A stretch of 39,106 bases of DNA from positions 1 to 39,106 of the IMG/VR virus record IMGVR_UViG_3300033143_004249; one strand, 5' to 3'. Positions within the stretch are counted from its first letter, which is position 1. Every line of letters begins with the position of its first letter. Below, piece after piece: positions 22,865 through 30,832 of this stretch. Made by a program: the position numbers and the translations under genes. A model generated the notes under the pieces. That model did no database searches and was not told where the DNA came from. It saw nothing but the letters and a program-made list of their open reading frames with translations. The DNA is from a virus.

Positions 22865-24361
22865 ATGGCAAGCGACCTCACCCCTCCCCTCCCCTCCCAG
22901 TGTGAGGCGCTTGCCGCTTTGTTCGTTGGGCTGAACCGGGCACACGGTGAATTCCGTATATCCGGCAAAGGCCCGACGGGCAAGGTTATTGGCCAGGGCG
23001 TCACGGTGAAAGCACCGGCGACGCTTGAGCTGTGGCAGAAGCACCTTGACGGGAAGCAAGGACTTGGCATTGTGCCAATCCTGGCAGACAATCAGGCTCT
23101 ATGGGGAAGCCTCGACATTGATGTATATGACCTGGATCTGGTAGCATTAAACAACCAAGTGCAGGCATTGAAATTACCCCTAATTGTTATGAGAACAAAA
23201 TCCGGCGGCGCGCATTGTTTTGTGTTCCTGGAGAAAGCCCTGCCGGCAGTAGTGCTACGGGAACACCTGATCGCATGGTCCGCCTGGCTTGGCCATGGTG
23301 GCTGCGAAGTATTTCCGAAGCAGAACAAGTTGGCGGATGACGAGGATATTGGTAACTGGCTGAACATGCCATACTTTGAATCCGAACTCACCACCCGCTA
23401 TGCCCTGGACCTGGAAGGCAATGCCCTCTCCCTGGAAGACTTCCTGGCACAAGTAGACGCCAGGAAAACTACCGGTGATGGCCTGGCAGGAGTGGAAGGT
23501 CCCCGTGATGATCGATTACCGGAAGCGCCGCCATGCCTGCAATGCCTGGCAGTCCAGGGCATTGGTGCAGGCCAACGCAATGAAGCGCTCTTCAGCTTCG
23601 GTGTGTATGCCCGGACAGCTCACCCCGAGGACTGGGAAGATGTTCTGGAAGGACTGAACCACGAGCTATTTGATCCGCCGCTGAAGTCCCGGGAAGTGCA
23701 GGGCGTTATCAAGAGCCTGAATCGGAAAGAGTATTTCTACCGATGCAACGAACCACCACTGCGACCCCTCTGCAATAAGCCACTTTGTCAACAGCGCAAG
23801 TTCGGCATTGGTGGGGGTGGCACAGCGGTGGATTTGACTGGCTTGGTTCGTGTTGAGACACGGCCTCCAATCTGGTTCGCTGATGTGGATGGTGCCCGGA
23901 TCCGCCTGGAGACAGCAGATCTACAAATTCAATGTCGCTTTGCGAAGCGCTGCATGGAGGAGATCGGAAAGTGGCCCCGGCCGATGAAGCCAATTGAATG
24001 GCAGAATCTGGTGAACAAGCTCATGGATTGCATGGAGCTTGTTGAAGTCCCGGATGACAGTAGTCCGGAGGGCTTATTCTGGGACCATCTCTGGGGCTTC
24101 GTGGAAGCTGCCGGATCCCAGGCGCGGACGAAGGATGAGCTGGCGCTCATGCACAAAGTGTGGCGGGAGGATGGATACATCTGGTTCCGTTCCCCTGGAT
24201 TAGTGGAATGGTTAAAGCGGCAGCGATTCACGGAGCTATCTCAACCGAAGATCTATGCCACACTCCGCCAGGACGATATGGTCAAGCATCACCAATTCAC
24301 TATCAAAGACAGCAAGGGCAAAGATCGATGCGTCCAATGCTGGGGAGTACCTGAACCATGA
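22865..24361 (+). CDS. Archaeo-eukaryotic-type primase (AEP / PrimPol-like)
   Basis: 498 aa. AEP motifs in order: LDIDVYDLD with D84 and D86 (metal ligands), SGGAH with S113 and H117, and CEVFPKQNK (residues ~147-154). Then a helical PriCT-like part with QGIGAGQRNEALFSFGVYA, and a Cys cluster CNEPPLRPLCNKPLCQQRKFGIG (C294, C303, C308) that looks like a zinc-binding element. The C-terminal ~150 residues are an additional helical and winged-helix-like part (WFRSPGLVEWLKRQRF). It would make primers and possibly also polymerise. This is a different primase class from the T7 or DnaG type. It sits 2 nt after the SSB-like gene. Confidence 0.87.
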   Translation: MASDLTPPLPSQCEALAALFVGLNRAHGEFRISGKGPTGKVIGQGVTVKAPATLELWQKHLDGKQGLGIVPILADNQALWGSLDIDVYDLDLVALNNQVQALKLPLIVMRTKSGGAHCFVFLEKALPAVVLREHLIAWSAWLGHGGCEVFPKQNKLADDEDIGNWLNMPYFESELTTRYALDLEGNALSLEDFLAQVDARKTTGDGLAGVEGPRDDRLPEAPPCLQCLAVQGIGAGQRNEALFSFGVYARTAHPEDWEDVLEGLNHELFDPPLKSREVQGVIKSLNRKEYFYRCNEPPLRPLCNKPLCQQRKFGIGGGGTAVDLTGLVRVETRPPIWFADVDGARIRLETADLQIQCRFAKRCMEEIGKWPRPMKPIEWQNLVNKLMDCMELVEVPDDSSPEGLFWDHLWGFVEAAGSQARTKDELALMHKVWREDGYIWFRSPGLVEWLKRQRFTELSQPKIYATLRQDDMVKHHQFTIKDSKGKDRCVQCWGVPEP

Positions 24362-24606
24362 TATTCTCAGCCGACATATTCGAGCATTCCGAAGCGCTGA
24401 ACCAGAAGCGGAAGGTCGCTCATGCCACTGTAGAGCTGGATGATGGGGGAAGCCTGCACTGCGCCTCTTTGTATTACATCACGTTCAAGAACAATCATGG
24501 AAAGGAGCAGAGCGCCTTGGTCTACGATTACAATATGGCGAATGGAGATCCATGGGAACTTCTCCGAGTGGCAATGAATCAATGCCGGGCAGAGCATAGT
24601 GGATGA
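24358..24606 (+). CDS. Hypothetical small protein
   Basis: 82 aa, alpha/beta small domain (VAHATVELDDGGSLHCASLYYITF; NMANGDPWELLRVAMNQC). No recognised family. ATG overlaps the primase stop (ATGA) and its stop overlaps the start of the next HNH gene by 8 nt. Position in the replication operon is the only functional hint. Confidence 0.55.
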   Translation: MIFSADIFEHSEALNQKRKVAHATVELDDGGSLHCASLYYITFKNNHGKEQSALVYDYNMANGDPWELLRVAMNQCRAEHSG

Positions 24607-24925
24607 TACTAAAGAAGCCTTTGAAGAGCGGATCATGCCGCTCACAGAGACCGGTTGTTGGATTTGGCTGGGTGCAGCTTCAACACGGAAGTGTGGAGCA
24701 ACTTCATACGGTAATGTCTGGGTGAATGGTATTTCGTACCGAGTACATCGATACGCCTATGAACTATACATCGGGCCAATTCCTCCTGGGAAGAAGTTAT
24801 TACATAGTTGTGATCACCCCTGGTGTACTAATCCACAACACCTTACTCCCGGGACACAACAACAGAACATTGATGACATGATGCGGAAGGGGCGACATGG
24901 TTCAAGGCGAGCTCATGCACCGTGA
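24599..24925 (+). CDS. HNH homing-type endonuclease
   Basis: 108 aa, GTG start at 24599. HNH core: LLHSCDHPWCTNPQHLTPG with H69, N78 and H81, followed by QQQNIDDM (N90). Preceded by a Cys-containing small DNA-binding region (ETGCWIWLGA, YGNVWVNGISYRVHRYAYELY). This fits the HNH_3 homing endonuclease family seen in phage genomes. Its last 29 nt overlap the start of the helicase gene. It is probably a selfish or nicking endonuclease inserted in the operon rather than a replication enzyme. Confidence 0.85.
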   Translation: MDDTKEAFEERIMPLTETGCWIWLGAASTRKCGATSYGNVWVNGISYRVHRYAYELYIGPIPPGKKLLHSCDHPWCTNPQHLTPGTQQQNIDDMMRKGRHGSRRAHAP

Positions 24926-26378
24926 ATTGATCCTGGGTCCACCTGGGACCGGAAAAACTACGGAGCTGATCAGCATTGTTGAGAAGCATCTGGAGCAAGG
25001 CATCGCCCCCGATCGTATTGGCTTCGTTTCCTTTACCCGGAAAGCAGCGCACGAGGCACAGGAGCGGGCTGGGTTGCCCAAGGATGCCGTTCCCTGGTTC
25101 CGTACGATTCACTCCCTTGCCTACTATTGCCAGGGTCTCCGCCCGGCGGATGTGATGAATGCCCAACAGTACAAAGTCTTCGGTGAGGAGTTTGGCTTAA
25201 ACTTCACAGGGCGCTCAGATGATACGGGCCTCTTTGAGAAGCGCGGTGACAATGCCATCCTGAACGCCATCAACCTTGCCCGGAATAAATTGACCACGCC
25301 CCGAGAAGAAGCGGCACAGATGGGATTGAAAGAGCCCGTGTGGCGAATTGAGCAGGTGGCAAAGTGGCTGCGTGAGTGGAAAGAGCGGGAGCTCCTCTGG
25401 GACTTCACGGATATGCTGGAGAACTTTCAAAAGGGTCCGCGCCTGGAAGTGCTCATTGTGGATGAAGCCCAGGACCTGACCGCCTTGCAGTGGCAGGTGG
25501 TGAACAAGCTGGCAGCCGAAGTCCGATTCCTCTATGTCGCCGGCGATGATGATCAGGCCATTTATGCTTGGGCGGGCGCGGACATCAAACCCATGATCTA
25601 TTTTGATGGCCATGTTCGCACCCTGGATCAAAGCTATCGAACTCCGAAGGCTGTGCAGGATGCCTCCCTGGTGGTGGCCGCTCAAATCACGGATCGGATT
25701 CCCAAGATCTGGAAACCGAGAGACGCCATTGGATACTTCTCGCAGAATGATAGCCTGGAAGATGTTATCCCGGAAGAGGGGTCCTGGATGTTCCTGGCCC
25801 GAACCAATTATGGTTGCACCCAGATGAAAGAGCACCTGGAGTCCCTTGGAATACTCTACCGAACAGGATCCGGATCAAGCCTCTCCCCGACAATTGTTGG
25901 CGCCATCCGTACCTGGGAAGCTCTGAGACGTGGTTCCCGCATGCCAGCATCTGCTGTGATTCCGATCTATGAGCACATGACAGCGGGCATTGGATACAAG
26001 CGAGGCAGCAAGGCCTCCCTGGATAGGTTCACGGGAATGGTTACCATTGTAGATCTGCAGAAGCGCTATGGATTGCTGGTGGATGCACCCTGGTTCGCGG
26101 TCCTGACCAAGCTGGGCTATGCTCAAATCGCTTACGTGAAGCGTGTCCTGAGTCGCAGGACCGGCTTAGAAGATGGGCGGTGCTATGTAGGCACGATTCA
26201 TTCAGTCAAAGGCGGCGAGGCGGATCACGTGGTTCTCTCTCCGGACATTCCGCCAGCCACCAAACAATTCTCCAATGCGGAAAGGCGCGTATGGTATGTG
26301 GGAGCCACCCGATCCCGGGAGAGCCTCAGGATCCTGCGTCCGTTGACTGATCTTAATGTGTCTTTAATGTTTAATTAA
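24897..26378 (+). CDS. UvrD/Rep-like superfamily 1 helicase
   Basis: 493 aa. Walker A GPPGTGKTT (K20), motif Ia FVSFTRKAAHEAQ, motif II VDEAQDLT, motif III GDDDQAIYAWAGAD, motif IV LDQSYRTP, motif V GTIHSVKGGEADHV, motif VI RRVWYVGATRSR. All core motifs are intact and the size is compact, like phage Dda-type or short UvrD helicases. Probably unwinds DNA during replication or recombination. ATG 24897 has GGAAGGGG upstream; a second in-frame ATG is at 24915. The final 20 codons run into the promoter region at 26353-26395, so its 3' end overlaps the promoter of the next operon. Confidence 0.92.
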   Translation: MVQGELMHRELILGPPGTGKTTELISIVEKHLEQGIAPDRIGFVSFTRKAAHEAQERAGLPKDAVPWFRTIHSLAYYCQGLRPADVMNAQQYKVFGEEFGLNFTGRSDDTGLFEKRGDNAILNAINLARNKLTTPREEAAQMGLKEPVWRIEQVAKWLREWKERELLWDFTDMLENFQKGPRLEVLIVDEAQDLTALQWQVVNKLAAEVRFLYVAGDDDQAIYAWAGADIKPMIYFDGHVRTLDQSYRTPKAVQDASLVVAAQITDRIPKIWKPRDAIGYFSQNDSLEDVIPEEGSWMFLARTNYGCTQMKEHLESLGILYRTGSGSSLSPTIVGAIRTWEALRRGSRMPASAVIPIYEHMTAGIGYKRGSKASLDRFTGMVTIVDLQKRYGLLVDAPWFAVLTKLGYAQIAYVKRVLSRRTGLEDGRCYVGTIHSVKGGEADHVVLSPDIPPATKQFSNAERRVWYVGATRSRESLRILRPLTDLNVSLMFN

Positions 26379-26395
26379 TGTGACTATGATATCAT
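26353..26395 (+). promoter_or_regulatory. Promoter with three 11-bp-spaced TTAATGT repeats
   Basis: TTAATGT repeats start at 26353, 26364 and 26375, exactly 11 bp apart, followed by an extended -10, TGaTATCAT (TATCAT 26390-26395), 15 nt after the third repeat start. The layout is identical at 33975-34017. No good -35 hexamer is present, which suggests activator-dependent transcription; the spacing matches PmrA/PhoB-type response regulator boxes or an unknown phage activator (inference). Transcription would start about 26402, upstream of ATG 26455. Confidence 0.68.
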
Positions 26396-26454
26396 GTACC
26401 CATAAATCAGCAGGCACTGGCCAACCTGCACCAAACCAGGCCAAGGAGCTCAAC

Positions 26455-26982
26455 ATGAAAACATTCGTCATTAACATTAACCCCAAGCACACGAAGCTGG
26501 TAGCAGCTTATGAAACTGTACACGAAGCTGAACAGCATGTCCTGGACGCCAAGCGCGATAAGGATTTCCTGGTAGCTGCATCCTGCGAAGAGGACCTACA
26601 TAACAGGCTTTCTTTGGCTACCATGAGCGAGCTGTACAATAGCACGCAGCCTGAAGACAAGCAGATCAAACACTTCAGCGATAAGACGTCCGGTGCGAAG
26701 CGGACTATGGCAGCCCTGCACGAAGGCAAGAAAACCACCAAGAAATCCGGTGGCAAAGTAGGTCGCCAGACTTACATCAGGCAGCGCCTGGAAGCTGGCA
26801 AGCCTTTGACAATTCAGGTCCTGGTTAAAGAGCTGATTGAAAAAGGGTACGAAACCGATGAAAAGAAGGCTCGGGGCAACTTGCTTCTTGCTGTCTCAAT
26901 TCTCGGTAATGCTAAAAAGCAGAAGGAGCCACTGCATGTCACCAGAACAGAAGACACCCTGCATCACGTCGCTGATTCTTGA
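26455..26982 (+). CDS. Conserved phage protein, possible DNA-binding
   Basis: 175 aa from ATG 26455. AAGGAG at 26443-26448 and the promoter upstream decide this start over ATG 26380. The N-terminal half has LATMSELYNSTQPEDKQIKHFSDKTSGAKR (key: ELYN, FSDK, AKR), a motif seen in phage and bacterial proteins of unclear function. The C-terminal part is basic with KKTTKKSGGKVGRQTYIRQRL and a winged-helix-like stretch (LTIQVLVKELIEKGYETDEKKARG). A nucleic-acid-binding role is plausible, not shown. First gene after the promoter of the modification operon. Confidence 0.6.
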   Translation: MKTFVININPKHTKLVAAYETVHEAEQHVLDAKRDKDFLVAASCEEDLHNRLSLATMSELYNSTQPEDKQIKHFSDKTSGAKRTMAALHEGKKTTKKSGGKVGRQTYIRQRLEAGKPLTIQVLVKELIEKGYETDEKKARGNLLLAVSILGNAKKQKEPLHVTRTEDTLHHVADS

Positions 26983-27376
26983 GGCATTCCACGAGGCAGG
27001 TCCCGCAGTATTCGCGGGGCCTGCTTCTTTGTTGGAACGCTATGAATCAGGTCGATTAGAAATTGAAGGTGAAGATTGGTGGTTGCGAAATCTGCAATAC
27101 ATCAAATATATTTTGAAGCCTTCCAACGAAGAGCTCATCGAATGCGCGGAGCTTTGCCAGCGGAAGAATCAAGCTTATGGCAGCCGAGGCATGTATGCCT
27201 TTGGAGCTAACGGCATCCGGATCCGTTCCGCGGATAAGCTTTATCGGTTCTTGAACCTGACTGAGCATGGCGGTGAGGAGCACGATGAATCTCTCCGGGA
27301 CTCGCTCCTAGATCTATTGAACTATGCAGCGCTGGCTGTCCTGGTTCTAAGGAAACAGCTTCCGTGTGCGGATTGA
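26936..27376 (+). CDS. DUF1599/Nmad1-like nucleotide-modification protein
   Basis: 146 aa from ATG 26936, with AAGGAG at 26923-26928, 7 nt upstream. Residues ~70-140 show the DUF1599 (nucleotide modification associated domain 1) pattern: ECAELCQRKNQAYGSRGMYAFG, then GIRIRSADKLYRFLNL, and ESLRDSLLDLLNYAALAVLVL. The all-helical fold of MazG/dCTPase relatives is expected. Family members often lie next to DNA modification enzymes; the role is not proven biochemically. Here the gene is followed directly (13-nt overlap) by the asparagine-synthase-like enzyme, which fits that association. Confidence 0.78.
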   Translation: MSPEQKTPCITSLILEAFHEAGPAVFAGPASLLERYESGRLEIEGEDWWLRNLQYIKYILKPSNEELIECAELCQRKNQAYGSRGMYAFGANGIRIRSADKLYRFLNLTEHGGEEHDESLRDSLLDLLNYAALAVLVLRKQLPCAD

Positions 27377-28725
27377 ACCTCACCCTGGATGGTGACATCC
27401 AACAAATGAACTGGGCAATCCAGCATCGGGGCATACGCAGTTCAATCGCAGAGCATGGTCCCTGGAAGCTGGGCCATGTTCGCCTGCCAATCAATGAGCT
27501 CTCTGAATCCAGTGATCAGCCAATTCAACAAGACGGCTGGAGCTTTTTATTTGTCGGGGAGTTCTTTGATTGGAAGAAGTTTGATCCGTATGCCACTTGC
27601 GATACTCATGTCCTGGTTGGTGAGTGGCTGCGGCGAGTTTGGGAGGGTGAGAATCCAACCAACCTCTTCAAGGACATTGATTGGATGGGAGCTTTCATTG
27701 CTATTGATCCCGAGGACTGTGCCCATATCATCCAGGACTACTTAGCACAGAAGCCTCTCTATATTCACGAGGCATCCTGCACCATCTCTTCTGAAATTCG
27801 GGGCGTCATGGCTGGGCATGTGAATCATCCGTGGCCCGCCAATGATTTCTACCTGGGAAGCGTGGCCAAATTTGGTTATCATCCCGGCCCGGACACCATG
27901 ATCCAAGGCATCCAAAAGATGCCCCACGCCACTTACACCACCATTGATCCCGGTGATTCCAATGATCACACCATCCGACGAAGCTCCAAAGGCACTCTGC
28001 GACCTCGCCCCGGGAACATCCGGAAGCTCCTGGAAGAATCCATGAAGAAGCGACTCATCTCAGACCAACCCCTTGCCATGCTGGTGAGCGGCGGCCTGGA
28101 CTCAAGCATTGTCTACAAGCTCACGGAGCAGGCAGGCATGTTAGACCAGGTCAAAGTCTTCCACTGCCAAAACGGTGAAGAGCAATGGTTGGACGAGCTG
28201 GGCGTAAAAAATACGCAAATGTTGGAATGCCAGCAGGTCAAGATCGAAGACGCTATTTGGCTGAATGAAGGGCCAGTGGATCTTGGCTCTCTCCTGCCGC
28301 AGATTGCCTTAGCAAGGGCCATGAGTGGCTCACCAGTAGTTTTGACCGGCGATGGTGCTGATGAGCTCTTCGGTGGATATAGGAGGATGGCAGAATACGA
28401 CGCACAGCTTTCCGATATATTCCAGGAATTGGTCTACTATCATCTGCCCCGATTGGACAAGATCCCCATGAGCCACACCACGGAATTGCGAACGCCTTTC
28501 CTGGCCCGGCCAGTAATCGAAGCGGCGCTGGCTTTGCCTTATGCCGAGCGCATAGAGAAGCGGGCACTCAAAGCAGCCTTCCAGGATTTGATCCCGGAGA
28601 CCATTTTGAATAGGCCTAAGCAGCCACTGAAATCTGCCCGAGTCCTGTTCCAGCCAATGGAGTGGCGGATGCAGCTTATTGACGAAACAAGGAGAATGAT
28701 ACAAAATGAAATGCGAGACCTTTGA
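27364..28725 (+). CDS. Asparagine-synthase-like amidotransferase
   Basis: 453 aa. GTG start gives M-C-G-L, leaving Cys2 as the N-terminal nucleophile of class II glutamine amidotransferase domains (Ntn fold), with HRG at 21-23 and GEFFDW near 65-70. The second domain has the PP-loop LVSGGLDSS (S242, D246) and LTGDGADELFGGY (~328-340), i.e. ATP-dependent activation of a carboxylate for amide transfer. The catalytic residues look intact. Size is slightly shorter than bacterial AsnB (~510-550). In this operon, next to base-modification enzymes, the natural substrate may be a carboxyl on a modified base or nucleotide; this is an inference. Free asparagine synthesis is the alternative. Confidence 0.88.
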   Translation: MCGLNLTLDGDIQQMNWAIQHRGIRSSIAEHGPWKLGHVRLPINELSESSDQPIQQDGWSFLFVGEFFDWKKFDPYATCDTHVLVGEWLRRVWEGENPTNLFKDIDWMGAFIAIDPEDCAHIIQDYLAQKPLYIHEASCTISSEIRGVMAGHVNHPWPANDFYLGSVAKFGYHPGPDTMIQGIQKMPHATYTTIDPGDSNDHTIRRSSKGTLRPRPGNIRKLLEESMKKRLISDQPLAMLVSGGLDSSIVYKLTEQAGMLDQVKVFHCQNGEEQWLDELGVKNTQMLECQQVKIEDAIWLNEGPVDLGSLLPQIALARAMSGSPVVLTGDGADELFGGYRRMAEYDAQLSDIFQELVYYHLPRLDKIPMSHTTELRTPFLARPVIEAALALPYAERIEKRALKAAFQDLIPETILNRPKQPLKSARVLFQPMEWRMQLIDETRRMIQNEMRDL

Positions 28726-29278
28726 CGAGCTCTTCCGCCTGCAGATGGCGGTGATTCGAAAATACGACCCAATAGAGAACGCAAATGGCCTGCTACAAAC
28801 TCCCATGGTGCCCGTGGCCTTATCCTGCAGGTTCGGCCAGGCAAGGATAAAGGATTTTGCCTGGCGCATCACTGAGGAGCTTATGGAAGCCCGCCTGGAA
28901 CTAACCCGATTGGATCGAAGTGATGCCGCCCGGGAAGAGGTGATCGATGCCCTGCACTTCATGATCGAGCTCTGCATTCTTGCTGATGTGGAACCGACTG
29001 CCCCGATCCAATTCATCAAGCAGCGCCGCCGGAGCACGGACGAAGCGATTATGGCCGTGATTTACCACCTGGGAATGGCTTGCAACGAGCTGAAGAATCG
29101 ACCCTGGAAGCAGACACAAACCGAAACAGATGAGTCCGATTTCCGGGGCTGGATTCAAGCGGCACTTACTGACCTGGTGCTCCTTATGGACTCCGTCGGA
29201 ATTGCACGCGAAGAGATCTTGGACCACTACACCAAGAAAAACAAAGTAGTAATGAAAAGACCCGAGGAGGGCTACTAA
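28706..29278 (+). CDS. All-alpha NTP pyrophosphatase (dUTPase/dCTPase-like)
   Basis: 190 aa. The pattern FDELFRLQMAVIRKYDPIE at the start and RFGQARIKDFAWRITEELMEA followed by EEVIDALHFMIELC matches the dimeric dUTPase/MazG-like superfamily, with metal ligands E57, E58, E61 and E78, D81 (EExxE...ExxD). Such enzymes hydrolyse dUTP, or dCTP in T4 (gp56 is a distant relative). In a phage with a dCMP-hydroxymethylase-like enzyme, removal of dCTP (to keep unmodified C out) would make sense and fits the position. It overlaps the amidotransferase stop by 20 nt. The substrate cannot be told from sequence. Confidence 0.8.
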   Translation: MKCETFDELFRLQMAVIRKYDPIENANGLLQTPMVPVALSCRFGQARIKDFAWRITEELMEARLELTRLDRSDAAREEVIDALHFMIELCILADVEPTAPIQFIKQRRRSTDEAIMAVIYHLGMACNELKNRPWKQTQTETDESDFRGWIQAALTDLVLLMDSVGIAREEILDHYTKKNKVVMKRPEEGY

Positions 29279-30534
29279 TGAAAGCGATTGGAATAACATG
29301 CGGAATTGGATCCATGCTGCAAGGCGCAAAGGCAGCCGGATTCGACGTCATAGGCAATATCGAATGGCGTAAATATTACCACAAGCGGGACACCGAAGGC
29401 AGGAACACCTTCCGAGAGAATTATCCCGGGGCATTCTTATCGCTCTCCATTGACGACGTTGATGTGGAAGCGCTGCGAGGCACCATCGATCTTGCCATGG
29501 GCCACCCTGAGTGTGGCAAGTACAGCCAGATGAATGTTTACAATAAGGGCTACGCTGAAGGCTTAAAGGATCCCGGTGACATTCCCCTATTCTGTGAGAT
29601 GGTGGACGCACTTCAACCGCGCTTCTTTGTTATGGATGATCTGCCTAAGAGCTTGGGCGCTTTCACCATGGAAGACTATGCCCGCATGATGCCGGGCTAC
29701 GACCTATATCCGGAATGGATCTCCAACTACCACTACGGCAACTGCCAAAAGAATCGCCGGCGCTTATTCATGATCGGGGCGCTGAAGAGCGAGGAGTTCG
29801 TATTCCGTCCAGGTGAGTTCATGCACGACATCGCAATCAAAGATGTGATCGGTGACTTGCTGGATACTGCGGGCGATGGAATGAATGGCCACAACGTGCA
29901 TGTCCTGGATGAAAACTGCGGCAAGGGCAAGAGCTGCCTGGAACTGGACCGCAAGGAAACATGGCGAACTGTGCAGAAGCAGTTTCTAGACGGTATCCGG
30001 GAAGGCGACCGCCTTTTCTATTGGGCCAAGGATGGCGCCCGAAAGCCGCGCATTGGATTTGGCACAGGCTACTGGAACGCGCATTCCCATGTCCTTGATG
30101 GTGGCTCCGCTGCATTGCATCCGATTCACAAGATTCCATTGACTGTGCGAGAGCGCGCAAGGATCCAGGGCTTCGCTGATGACTTCCTATTCTATGGCAT
30201 CAAGACTGATGAAGAAGGCAAGTGGAATATTGAGAAGAATAGCGACCTGGTGAAGCAGACCGGGAAGGCTATGCCAATCCAATTCTGCACCTATGCCGCC
30301 TTTTTGGTTGCTACCCATCTTGGCAAGGCCTTCATGCCTAAGGAGATGATCACTGGGAAGCGCTGTGCGAAGGACAACCCGGAAATCGATGCAGCCAAGT
30401 TCTGGTTCTGCGACAACATTGGTTATGCCGATCAAGAAGGCGCTTGCCAAGCTTGCTGGCTCCGGACGCAATGCAAGAAGCTCCACGATCAAATAGATCT
30501 ACCAGAAACGGAGGTGGAAGATGCCACGGTGTGA
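29278..30534 (+). CDS. Divergent C5-cytosine-methyltransferase-like protein
   Basis: 418 aa. SAM motif I GITCGIGSMLQGAKAAGFDV (residues 5-24) with IEW at 28-30, motif IV GHPECGKYS (75-83) where C79 aligns with the catalytic Cys of PCQ, motif VIII NCQKNRRRLFMIG, and motif IX LTVRERARIQGF. The motif VI glutamate (ENV) is replaced by DDL: FFVMDDLPKSLG (120-122). A Cys-rich C-terminal tail (residues ~363-405, CDN...CQACW...QC) is additional. It may therefore be a methyltransferase of altered chemistry or one using a modified donor or substrate. It sits between the pyrophosphatase and the hydroxymethylase genes. Confidence 0.85.
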   Translation: MKAIGITCGIGSMLQGAKAAGFDVIGNIEWRKYYHKRDTEGRNTFRENYPGAFLSLSIDDVDVEALRGTIDLAMGHPECGKYSQMNVYNKGYAEGLKDPGDIPLFCEMVDALQPRFFVMDDLPKSLGAFTMEDYARMMPGYDLYPEWISNYHYGNCQKNRRRLFMIGALKSEEFVFRPGEFMHDIAIKDVIGDLLDTAGDGMNGHNVHVLDENCGKGKSCLELDRKETWRTVQKQFLDGIREGDRLFYWAKDGARKPRIGFGTGYWNAHSHVLDGGSAALHPIHKIPLTVRERARIQGFADDFLFYGIKTDEEGKWNIEKNSDLVKQTGKAMPIQFCTYAAFLVATHLGKAFMPKEMITGKRCAKDNPEIDAAKFWFCDNIGYADQEGACQACWLRTQCKKLHDQIDLPETEVEDATV

Positions 30535-30832
30535 TGCGTTAGTATCCTCTGGGATGGGCTGGCGCGCGAATCGATGCAGCCACCCAGGTAAGGTTGAAGT
30601 CGATGGGAAGCATTTCTGCGGCATCCATAATCCGAATAAGTTGCCAAGCAAGTCACAGCAACGATCGGAGCTTATCAAGGCACAAAGAAGAAACCGGCGG
30701 GAGTTCGAATCGGATGCGATCAAGCTGGTTCGTGAACTGGCTAAAGAGAATCATCCAAGGGCGCACCTCTTGGTTGATGCGGACCTGATGGCCAATAACT
30801 ATATCAAGCAAAAACTGGAGGATCTAGCATGA
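30521..30832 (+). CDS. Small putative zinc-finger protein
   Basis: 103 aa. The N-terminal 40 residues contain a Cys/His cluster (PRCDALV, ANRCSHPG, DGKHFCGIH) typical of a small zinc-binding domain found in phage proteins, followed by a basic helical C-terminal half (KSQQRSELIKAQRRNRREFE). RBS GGAGG precedes ATG 30521. Overlaps the methyltransferase-like stop by 14 nt and the next start by ATGA (30829-30832). Probably nucleic-acid-binding; the specific function is unknown. Confidence 0.6.
   Translation: MPRCDALVSSGMGWRANRCSHPGKVEVDGKHFCGIHNPNKLPSKSQQRSELIKAQRRNRREFESDAIKLVRELAKENHPRAHLLVDADLMANNYIKQKLEDLA

Noticed and set aside
28330-29037. Minus-strand open frame (235 codons) opposite the amidotransferase and pyrophosphatase
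   Set aside because: Antisense to two well-supported genes, without RBS or motif.
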